Source: an uncultured Eubacteriales bacterium
GTDB lineage: Bacteria > Bacillota > Clostridia > UBA1381 > UBA9506
Assembly: GCA_902478395.1 (NCBI GenBank)
Contig: CABSKZ010000215.1
Location: 1 to 5,371 of the forward strand
Reading direction: 5' to 3'
Length of the DNA: 5,371 nt
Part shown: positions 1 through 5,371 of the stretch, one piece after another
Layout: every line of letters begins with the position of its first letter
How positions within the stretch are numbered: position 1 is the stretch's first letter
Program-made: the position numbers and the translations under genes
The notes under the pieces: model-generated
The model's input: only the letters and a program-made list of their open reading frames with translations
The model's database searches: none
Told to the model about the DNA's origin: nothing

Positions 1-3000
1 GTTTCCGGTCATGGTATTTGTCTGGATTTGGGTGTAAATTTAATTACGCACCACAATGGAAGCGTTTCAGAGACAATTTTTTCGGGTCTTGCAAAAGACA
101 CATGGTACCACGTTGAGATTTGGGCACGCACTTCTGAAAGCAAGTTTGATATTTCAATAAAGGACCCGAACGGTATTGTACAAAAAGCTGAAGGGCTGAC
201 AGCACGAGGTAGTTTGTCAGCGGGAATTGATAAGTTGCTTTTTGCCGCGAAACGGGCTGACGCTTCTGTTCTGGTTGATAATCTTATGGCCGGGCCTTAT
301 GTTAAGGGGGCTGAAACTCCTTCAGGCGGCGATATTGACGACGATACGCCGTTTACCGCTCCCCGGGCGCCAAAAGACGGAGATTTCATAATCTTCGCGG
401 GAGACAGTATAACCGAGGCAGGCGGATATCCTAACTATTTGCAGGATTTTTATGCAACAAGATACCCGGATAAGAAAATCGCTTATTACAACGCGGCGTG
501 CGGCGGTCACACGGCGGAGGATATACTCATCAGGTACGATTATGATATAAAGCCATTAAAGGATGCAACACAGATATACATAATGCTTGGTACAAACGAC
601 TTCAAAGCGTTTCTGTATCTTCCGGAAAACGATGGGGTAGCCGCCAAAGATGCCGAAAAGCTTAGCCGTATGATAAGTGCCCAAAACAATATGGAGCGGT
701 TGCTGCAAAAGCTGAACGAAGATTTTCCGGATGCTGAAAAAACAGTTATGCTCGACACACCGGTTGACATGGTAAGCGACTGGGAAGGGCACGGTGTGCA
801 GAGCGGGACGATTTTCACCGAGAATGTAAACGATGCTCTCAGAAGCCTCGGCAGCCGGTATAAAAAGCTTTGTCAGACCTATGGAGCAAATTATGTGGAT
901 ATGAACGGCCATGTTTTAAATGCTGTGAAAAAGCAGGCTGAGATGGACATTCATACCGACAGCTGGATCGTGAAAAAAGACAGGATTCATCCGAACAATG
1001 TCGGACAAATGGTTATGACCTATTCACTGCTGAAGGATGAATATAAAATTGACGATTCGATAGCGGAGGTCAGCATAGACGTTTCGGACTTGAGTTATTC
1101 TGAAACTAACTGCAGCGTTTCAGGAATAGCGGGAAATATAAACGGTGTGAAATACACATACAGCCCAAAATCACTGCCCATGTATGCAACGTCGGATTAT
1201 ATAAACGCAGACGCACTGGTTTCGTGGAGTGATGATCTCAACAGAGAAATCATAAAGATCGAAAATCTTGGTGCGGGAATGTATGATATAAAACTGAATT
1301 CAAGGACTGCGGCAAAGGTTTCAGCGGCGGAACTTCAAATGGGGGTGAACATAGGCGCGCTGTCGCTGAACCCGAATCAAACGGTTTCGCTCAATATTTA
1401 TAATAAATCTAAAGCGAAAAGAGACAAAGAGGTGCTTTTGCGGCATATTATGGCTGCGAAAACACAGCTTATAAAAGAAGGTGTGGATTTAACAGATGCT
1501 GACGCGGTGATAGCTAAGCTTAACTCATATAATACTTCAACATCTATTGGAATAAGGGCGCAGAACACACTTCAAGCAATAGATGATTTTAACAATCCGA
1601 TGGAAAGTGTTAACCGCTTAATAAATGAAATCAAAAAGCTGGAAAACGAGCTTTATGCACTGTGCGTTCCTGTTTCGTATGACGTTGAAATTGTTAAGGG
1701 CGAGGACTCGGAGCCAGGACTTTTATATTCTGAGAATTTTGAAAGCACAGCTTGGCCGGGATATACGCTTATTACGAATACCCAGCGTGAGGCGCTTGCA
1801 AGTCCGCAGGACGGCAAGGTTGAGATTGTAACTGAAAATAATGAGAAGTATGGAAAGGTTTTGAACGTTACCGACACAAGCAGCACGAAAATAATACGCG
1901 CTGACGGAACCTTTGATACCGGAGGGTGTAAGAATATCAGGGTTGAGCTTGACGTTCTGCCTGAACCGTTTTCAATAATCCAGTTTACGGATGACAGTAC
2001 CGGAGTGTATTCAAAAGACAGTAACAGTTATTTTATGTACATTTGCTTTAATTCAGGCGGCAGAATCCAGTACCGTGATCAAGGAGCGCCAATCGACCTC
2101 ACAGAACAGAACCTTTATAATGAAGGACAATGGAACAAGGTGATTGTTGAGCTTGATACGCAAAATGCCAAGTACAATGTATATATAAACGGCAGAAACA
2201 TTATAAGCCGCAGCACACTGAAGTGGGGAGCCGGCAGGGTTCCCAATACTATTACAGTTGGCAGTACATTTTCCCAAACAAGACAGTGCGGAATTAAGGT
2301 TGATAACATTAAGGTGTACGACGCAGGTGTAACAATATCTATGGAGTCCGCGGCAATTTATTCCAAAGGCGTATCGGTTGAAGTTCCAGAGGCGGGAAGC
2401 GCAGTGAAAGGTGTTGTTTCCATTAAAAACTCATTGGGAAGGCCGGCTCCTGTTATGGTAGTGTTTGCGCAATATGCAAAGAGCGGAGAATTGACTGGCG
2501 TTTCCGTTTCTAATACGACACTGGAATCATCTTCGGAGGTTCAGATTGTTGAAACGGGGGAATTTATCGCCCATGAGGCATCAAATTTTAAAATATTTGT
2601 CTGGAATGCAAATATGCAGCCGATTGGAGTTTACAGCGCTTCAAACTATGAAGACAGGGATACTGCGCTTAAAAATATCAAGTCGATATATTCAAGCGAC
2701 ACGACAAATATTTTAACGTGTCAGAGTCCTTGGAAGCTTGAAACGTACCCGGCAAAAATTACGGAGGAGCTAATTTTAGCTCCTCTTGCCGAGGTTTTAG
2801 AAACAAATATAGATGTTTACAGTATGCAGGCAGGGCCTTGCTGGGTCCCGTGGTGGCCCAGCGAGGTGTATCCAGTTGAAGAGCACATAAAATGGTTTCA
2901 TGAAAATGTCAGGGAAAATTCATCCAACATCTGGTTAAATTATGTCTTAAACGGCGGCGACATGATTTTAGATTCATTAAACTATGCAAAAGAAAACGGC

Positions 3001-4194
3001 AAAGATTTTATGCCTAGCTTCAGACTTAATGACGTGCATCAGAAATCTGATGCGTTTGACGATTCAAAAGCGCGTATTGAAAGTGTCCCCAGATTTTACC
3101 GTGAACATCCCGAATATTTGGTTGGCGATGACCCGAATCAGGCTAGCTATGGGCGGTATGTGCAGGATTGGCAGCATGAGGAAGTAAGGGAATATAAGCT
3201 TTCATTAATTGAGGAAATCATTGAAAATTATGATATAGATGGAATTGAATTGGATTTTCTACGGTCAACGGTTTTGTTTAATACAACCACCACTACCGAG
3301 AGCCAGCGTGATGAAATAATGTTGAATGTGATTAAACGGGTCCGCGCGGCGCTTGATAAAAAGCCCGGAAGATATCGATATCTTTGCGTGCGCATACCGG
3401 CGCATATCTATTGCCATGATGCAATTGGGGTAGATGTTAGAGCGTTTGCAGGCGCAGGGGTTGATATATTCAATATCTCAACATATTATTGCACCGAACA
3501 AGCAACGTCACTGAAGGAAATCAAGGAACTTGCCGGAGACAGCCTAGTAATTTTTGAAATGTCTTATGCGACCGGTCTTGGAAAAACAGAGAGCGGGGCG
3601 TCGTCTCTGCGGCGCGCAACAAAGGAGCAACTTAACACAACAGCTTACCTTGCATATAAAGACGGCGCTGACGGTATATCGCTGTTCAATTTCCAGTATT
3701 ACCGTGAGCAGCTCGGCCTTGACGACCCGCCTTATTCTGAACCGCCGTTTGAGATAATTGACGGTCTTACAGATTTAGATTATCTTTCAACGTGTCAGCA
3801 GCATTATTATTTTGCAGAGAACCATCGTGACCCCAAAAAGCCTTCGTGGCCGCTTCCGAAAACTGCAGCGGCTGGAAAAAATGTAACGTGGGAATTTCAG
3901 CTTGCCGCACCTAAGGGCGGCTGGAGTAAGAACGGGAAATTCAGAATTCAAGCAAAGCAGGATATAAGCGAATGTGAGTTTGTTTTAAAAATAAACGGTA
4001 CCGCATTAAGCGAAATGAACGATGTTTCGGAGCCTTACCCCAATATGTACATCCAAATTACAGGTGCGCCTAAGTGTATAAAAGCATGGGAGATTCCCGC
4101 GGGGATACTGGAGGAAGGCTCAAACGCTGTAACGCTTACTCTTTTAGGTGGGAGTGATGTTGTGATTGAATACGTAGATTTGGCAATACAATAA
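1..4194 (+). CDS. Giant modular SGNH esterase / glycoside-hydrolase-like protein, 5'-partial
   Basis: Frame 1 is open from the first base to TAA at 4192-4194, so the true start lies left of the window; residues are counted from base 1. Residues 1-100 are the end of a LamG-like sandwich. Residues about 128-345 are an SGNH/GDSL hydrolase: block I GDSIT (Ser136), block II Gly168/169, block III GTND (197-200, oxyanion Asn199), block V DRIHPN (Asp327, His330). The complete triad implies an active esterase, probably a carbohydrate deacetylase. A beta-rich then helical extension follows (345-560). A second LamG-like sandwich spans 574-777 and a small beta-sandwich 781-883. Residues about 900-1270 resemble a (beta/alpha)8 glycosidase of the GH10-like (GHL10/DUF) type: aromatic GPCWVPWW (945-952), IDGIELDF (1079-1086; Glu1083, Asp1085), Glu1186, and GADGISLFNF (1222-1231). 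Residues 1280-1397 look like a jelly-roll binding module. No LPXTG, dockerin or SLH anchor is seen at the C-terminus. Secretion is inferred because the N-terminus is missing. Substrate is unknown. Confidence 0.96.
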   Translation, partial: VSGHGICLDLGVNLITHHNGSVSETIFSGLAKDTWYHVEIWARTSESKFDISIKDPNGIVQKAEGLTARGSLSAGIDKLLFAAKRADASVLVDNLMAGPYVKGAETPSGGDIDDDTPFTAPRAPKDGDFIIFAGDSITEAGGYPNYLQDFYATRYPDKKIAYYNAACGGHTAEDILIRYDYDIKPLKDATQIYIMLGTNDFKAFLYLPENDGVAAKDAEKLSRMISAQNNMERLLQKLNEDFPDAEKTVMLDTPVDMVSDWEGHGVQSGTIFTENVNDALRSLGSRYKKLCQTYGANYVDMNGHVLNAVKKQAEMDIHTDSWIVKKDRIHPNNVGQMVMTYSLLKDEYKIDDSIAEVSIDVSDLSYSETNCSVSGIAGNINGVKYTYSPKSLPMYATSDYINADALVSWSDDLNREIIKIENLGAGMYDIKLNSRTAAKVSAAELQMGVNIGALSLNPNQTVSLNIYNKSKAKRDKEVLLRHIMAAKTQLIKEGVDLTDADAVIAKLNSYNTSTSIGIRAQNTLQAIDDFNNPMESVNRLINEIKKLENELYALCVPVSYDVEIVKGEDSEPGLLYSENFESTAWPGYTLITNTQREALASPQDGKVEIVTENNEKYGKVLNVTDTSSTKIIRADGTFDTGGCKNIRVELDVLPEPFSIIQFTDDSTGVYSKDSNSYFMYICFNSGGRIQYRDQGAPIDLTEQNLYNEGQWNKVIVELDTQNAKYNVYINGRNIISRSTLKWGAGRVPNTITVGSTFSQTRQCGIKVDNIKVYDAGVTISMESAAIYSKGVSVEVPEAGSAVKGVVSIKNSLGRPAPVMVVFAQYAKSGELTGVSVSNTTLESSSEVQIVETGEFIAHEASNFKIFVWNANMQPIGVYSASNYEDRDTALKNIKSIYSSDTTNILTCQSPWKLETYPAKITEELILAPLAEVLETNIDVYSMQAGPCWVPWWPSEVYPVEEHIKWFHENVRENSSNIWLNYVLNGGDMILDSLNYAKENGKDFMPSFRLNDVHQKSDAFDDSKARIESVPRFYREHPEYLVGDDPNQASYGRYVQDWQHEEVREYKLSLIEEIIENYDIDGIELDFLRSTVLFNTTTTTESQRDEIMLNVIKRVRAALDKKPGRYRYLCVRIPAHIYCHDAIGVDVRAFAGAGVDIFNISTYYCTEQATSLKEIKELAGDSLVIFEMSYATGLGKTESGASSLRRATKEQLNTTAYLAYKDGADGISLFNFQYYREQLGLDDPPYSEPPFEIIDGLTDLDYLSTCQQHYYFAENHRDPKKPSWPLPKTAAAGKNVTWEFQLAAPKGGWSKNGKFRIQAKQDISECEFVLKINGTALSEMNDVSEPYPNMYIQITGAPKCIKAWEIPAGILEEGSNAVTLTLLGGSDVVIEYVDLAIQ
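2764..2785. repeat. Intragenic 10-bp inverted repeat
   Basis: GAGGAGCTAA (2764-2773) and TTAGCTCCTC (2776-2785) are perfect reverse complements separated by TT. In RNA this would fold as an 8-9 bp stem with a small A/U loop. It encodes part of EELILAPL at the start of the glycosidase-like domain. No U-tract follows directly, so it is not a standard terminator; chance or codon constraint could explain it. Confidence 0.6.
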
Positions 4195-4326
4195 TTTCGT
4201 GGGAAGCTTCATGGCTTGCAGGAGGGCCAAAAAATCAAAATACAATGGAATGGTATTTACACAAAAATATTTTTTGCTGTTTTAGGGTTCCTATGCACTT
4301 AAACTGTCATAGTTCAATCAATATAA

Positions 4327-4643
4327 ACATCGTGCAAGGGTTATGTTAAATCTATTGCTGATTAAAATAAAGCTATTGGCTTTCTGGACATCGGTGTACA
4401 AAATGCAGCACTCAATGTATATGAGGAATTCTATGAGGTTTTTATTCAGAAAAAGATATTGCGTATTCCGTATGGATACTTGAACAGTTGAAGGAATACA
4501 AAATAAGCAGCTATGATTTTTGTCACAGCTAGTATGGGAAAAAATGGGTAGGTAAGTGGCTGGGGTGGAGAAAGTCTATTTCTAACTGGAGTTGTCTTTC
4601 GCCGAACGGTTGCCGGGTGAAGTCTTGGTTTACGGAAGTTTAG
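4327..4643 (+). pseudogene. Probable decayed gene fragment, unknown family
   Basis: Protein-like sequence can be followed only by switching frames. Frame 1 gives CKGYVKSIAD, then TAA at 4363-4365, then NKAIGFLDIGVQNAALNVYE and EFYE up to about 4437. At 4437 a stop in frame 3 (TGA 4434-4436) is passed, and that frame then reads GFYSEKDIAYSVWILEQLKE followed by YKISSYDFCHS, to TAG at 4530-4532. The same frame continues after this stop as YGKKWVGKWLGWRKSISNW and on to TAG at 4641-4643. The amphipathic, natural-looking composition suggests an inactivated gene with one frameshift and two nonsense codons. No start, ribosome site or recognisable family motif is visible. An alternative is chance open frames: a third frame also gives a 46-codon ATG frame at 4343-4483, but its product looks unlike a normal protein. 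Confidence 0.35.
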
Positions 4644-4663
4644 CGATATCTTGACAGAAATAA

Positions 4664-4689
4664 TGGCAGGGAGCTTTTGCTGCCTGCCA
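4664..4689 (+). terminator. Weak hairpin, possible + strand terminator
   Basis: TGGCAGG (4664-4670) pairs with CCTGCCA (4683-4689). After a G/G mismatch, AGC (4672-4674) pairs with GCT (4679-4681) around a TTTT loop. A T-rich run at 4693-4704 starts three bases after the stem. This could end transcripts coming from the large CDS, 470 bases upstream, but the gap before the U-tract and the internal mismatch make it imperfect. It may instead be a relic or chance hairpin. Confidence 0.35.
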
Positions 4690-4761
4690 CAATATTTCTT
4701 TTTTGCCCTTGTATGGTCTTTGCTAACAGTATGGGATAGGTCCAATTTTATTCCATTATAT

Positions 4762-4799
4762 TTTTTGAAATTAATTCGTTCACGAATTAATTTCAAAAA
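4762..4799. repeat. 17-bp perfect A/T-rich palindrome with 4-nt loop
   Basis: TTTTTGAAATTAATTCG (4762-4778) and its exact reverse complement (4783-4799) flank a TTCA loop; one more T/G wobble pair (4761/4800) is possible. Both strands start the stem with T's and end it with A's, so neither strand places a U-tract after the stem and it is not a terminator by itself. It lies immediately downstream of the tRNA operon terminator and shares AAAA (4796-4799) with that stem. It could be an RNA 3'-end or pausing structure, a protein-binding palindrome or a small mobile-element relic. No gene promoter is adjacent, which argues against a classic operator. Confidence 0.8.
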
Positions 4800-4833
4800 G
4801 AAAAAACCGCTTAACAAAGCGGTTTTTTCTTTT
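4796..4833 (-). terminator. Intrinsic terminator of the serine tRNA operon
   Basis: Read on the minus strand, AAGCGG/CCGCTT form the core of a stem around a TGTT loop, followed by TTTTTTCTTTT. A-rich bases on the other side extend complementarity to 17 perfect pairs (4796-4812 with 4817-4833), so the structure is nearly symmetric and could act in both directions. It begins one base beyond the encoded CCA of tRNA-Ser(GCT), the expected place for its terminator. Confidence 0.92.
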
Positions 4834-4834
4834 C

Positions 4835-4926
4835 TGGCGGAGTAGGAGAGATTTGAACTCTCGCGCCGCGTTAACGACCTACACCCTTAGCAGGGGCGCC
4901 TCTTCGGCCAACTTGAGTACTACTCC
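4835..4926 (-). tRNA. tRNA-Ser (anticodon GCT)
   Basis: This is the second gene of the tRNA operon and delivers serine to AGC/AGU codons. The 7-bp acceptor stem GGAGTAG/CTACTCC is perfect, with discriminator G (complement of 4838) and an encoded CCA (complement of 4835-4837). The D stem is CTC/GAG. The anticodon loop CTGCTAA sits on a CGCCC/GGGTG stem with one G-T pair. A long variable arm marks a class II tRNA, as expected for serine. The T arm is GAGAG-TTCAAAT-CTCTC. The length is 92 nt with CCA, normal for tRNA-Ser. No introns or mismatches are seen, so it should be functional. Confidence 0.97.
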
Positions 4927-4976
4927 GTATGGTCAAATTATGAAACAGAAGCAAGCTTCTGAATTTGATGAAATTA
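4927..4976 (-). other. tRNA operon spacer with small hairpin
   Basis: This 50-nt A/T-rich spacer separates the two tRNAs. CAGAAGC (4946-4952) and GCTTCTG (4955-4961) can pair around AA, realistically as a 6-bp stem with a 4-nt loop. No T-tract follows, so it is not a terminator. No promoter was found inside, which supports co-transcription of the two tRNAs with later processing by RNases. Confidence 0.5.
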
Positions 4977-5064
4977 TGGCGGAGAGGGTGAGATTCGAAC
5001 TCACGGTGCACTAAGCATCACTGGTTTTCAAGACCAGCTCCTTAAACCGCTCGGACACCTCTCC
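4977..5064 (-). tRNA. tRNA-Ser (anticodon TGA)
   Basis: This is the first gene of the operon and reads UCA and, by wobble, other UCN serine codons. The acceptor stem GGAGAGG/CCTCTCC is perfect, with discriminator G and encoded CCA (complement of 4977-4979). The D stem is TCC/GGA with GG in the loop. The anticodon stem CTGGT/ACCAG holds the loop CTTGAAA. A long variable arm (class II) precedes the T arm GTGAG-TTCGAAT-CTCAC. The length is 88 nt with CCA. The first base lies about 17 nt from the inferred transcription start, a short 5' leader for RNase P to remove. Confidence 0.97.
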
Positions 5065-5087
5065 ATTCAGTCAAAACAACGTAATTT

Positions 5088-5116
5088 AGTATAGCAAGTT
5101 TTTTTGATTTTGTCAA
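5088..5116 (-). promoter_or_regulatory. Sigma-A promoter of the serine tRNA operon
   Basis: On the minus strand a consensus -35 TTGACA (complement of 5111-5116) and -10 TATACT (complement of 5088-5093) are separated by exactly 17 bases. A TGC just before the -10 makes it an extended -10 promoter, and the spacer is A-rich. The predicted start is near 5081. This near-consensus promoter matches the high expression expected of a stable RNA operon. It begins 15 bp after the stop codon of the upstream minus-strand frame (5132), with no terminator between. Confidence 0.9.
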
Positions 5117-5131
5117 GCATTTTTATTAAAA

Positions 5132-5371
5132 TTATCTAACTTTTTCAGAATCAGAGCACATTAAATCTTGCGCGTCATCTATCACATCATATTTTAGCGC
5201 TATCCTCTGGGGAAAACTGCCTAGACAATCGTTGGCTCCGGTATGTTTTTTCGTAGTAATATGTTTTATGAATTTATTTACGGATAACAAAGATAATTTT
5301 TTCGCGAATTTCATCGATATATTTTAAGGAATGCAGTAATTCACCGAATGCCGGAACACAGATGCCTGAGG
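5132..5371 (-). pseudogene. 3' end of an unknown gene, apparently frameshifted
   Basis: Two minus-strand frames look coding and join at one point. The first enters from the right edge and reads SGICVPAFGELLHSLKYIDE then IREKIIFVIRK, stopping at TAA (complement of 5274-5276). The second, offset by one base, reads LSLLSVNKFIKHITTKKHTG, then ANDCLGSFPQRIALKYDVID and a charged tail to TAA (complement of 5132-5134). Removing one A from the run of six (complement of 5297-5302) fuses them into one smooth frame: DEIREKLSLLSVNKFIKH. The gene may be a pseudogene, or the base may be a homopolymer sequencing error. Alternatively the gene truly ends at 5274. A separate 60-residue gene starting with ATG at 5314 is possible, but no ribosome site is visible before it. 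I do not recognise the family. Confidence 0.5.

Larger units (their letters stand above)
4195..4760. other. Long non-genic stretch with coding-like debris
   Basis: This stretch of about 570 bases carries no intact gene on either strand. No convincing intrinsic terminator follows the large CDS directly. An AGGAGG motif at 4220-4225 looks like a strong Shine-Dalgarno sequence, but the nearest ATG (4245) is 19 nt away and opens only 34 codons. That frame, read back to 4197, gives coding-like residues (SWEASWLAGGPKNQNT). Further fragments in other frames occur at 4327-4643 and are annotated separately, as is a hairpin at 4664-4689. The best reading is decayed coding DNA between convergent transcription units. 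A minus-strand open frame over 4446-4817 begins inside the tRNA terminator and is not credible. Confidence 0.6.

Noticed and set aside
28..30. TTG codon as the start of the large gene
   Set aside because: The frame is open back to base 1 without a stop, no ribosome site precedes the TTG, and it would begin inside a LamG-like module. The gene is truncated by the window edge.
322..912. Minus-strand open frames opposite the esterase domain
   Set aside because: They lie fully inside the strongly supported plus-strand gene and have no family features or ribosome sites.
4651..4656. TTGACA as a plus-strand -35 box
   Set aside because: No acceptable -10 box lies 16-18 bases downstream, and no gene follows on that strand.
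4446..4817. Minus-strand open frame of 123 codons
   Set aside because: It starts inside the tRNA terminator, crosses the palindrome and opposes the coding-like debris. Its composition is not protein-like.
4651..4845. Plus-strand open frame of 64 codons
   Set aside because: It runs through the hairpin, palindrome and terminator and into the tRNA 3' end. The similar peptides on both strands (LKLIR..INFKK) are just the palindrome read twice.
4835..4926. tRNA-Ser 3' end as an integration (att) site
   Set aside because: tRNA 3' ends are common targets, but no repeat of this end is seen elsewhere on the left side and there is no integrase gene. The full window is too short to rule it out.
1..5371. 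CRISPR array, insertion sequence or riboswitch
   Set aside because: No spaced direct repeats, transposase motifs with terminal inverted repeats, or known aptamer cores were found.

Overview
The window looks like a low-to-moderate GC Firmicutes chromosome, most likely an anaerobic clostridial bacterium of a gut, rumen or digester habitat. This rests on the A/T-rich spacers, the sigma-A-type promoter, the intrinsic terminator with a long U-tract, the tRNA genes with encoded CCA ends, and a very large modular carbohydrate-active protein. The exact taxon is an inference and cannot be fixed from this sequence.

Positions 1-4194 (+) are one uninterrupted reading frame, cut by the left window edge, encoding the last 1397 residues of a giant multidomain protein. 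From N to C it has: the end of a LamG/concanavalin-like beta-sandwich; an SGNH/GDSL hydrolase (esterase) with all expected motif blocks; a beta-rich and helical extension; a second LamG-like sandwich; a small beta-sandwich; a glycoside-hydrolase-like (beta/alpha)-barrel with an IDGIELDF strand; and a C-terminal jelly-roll-like module. The simplest reading is a secreted enzyme that removes ester groups from a decorated polysaccharide and also acts on the glycan itself.

Positions 4195-4760 hold no intact gene. They contain coding-like fragments in shifting frames, probably a decayed gene, and a weak hairpin. Positions 4762-4833 hold two adjacent 17-bp hairpins that share four bases. The right one is the intrinsic terminator of the minus-strand tRNA operon.

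Positions 4835-5116 (-) are a complete small transcription unit: an extended -10 sigma-A promoter, tRNA-Ser(TGA), a 50-nt spacer, tRNA-Ser(GCT) and the terminator. The two tRNAs together read UCN-type and AGY serine codons.

Positions 5132-5371 (-) carry the 3' end of another gene that runs in from the right. It appears to be frameshifted at a run of six A's. The polysaccharide gene and the tRNA operon converge; nothing suggests a shared function between them.
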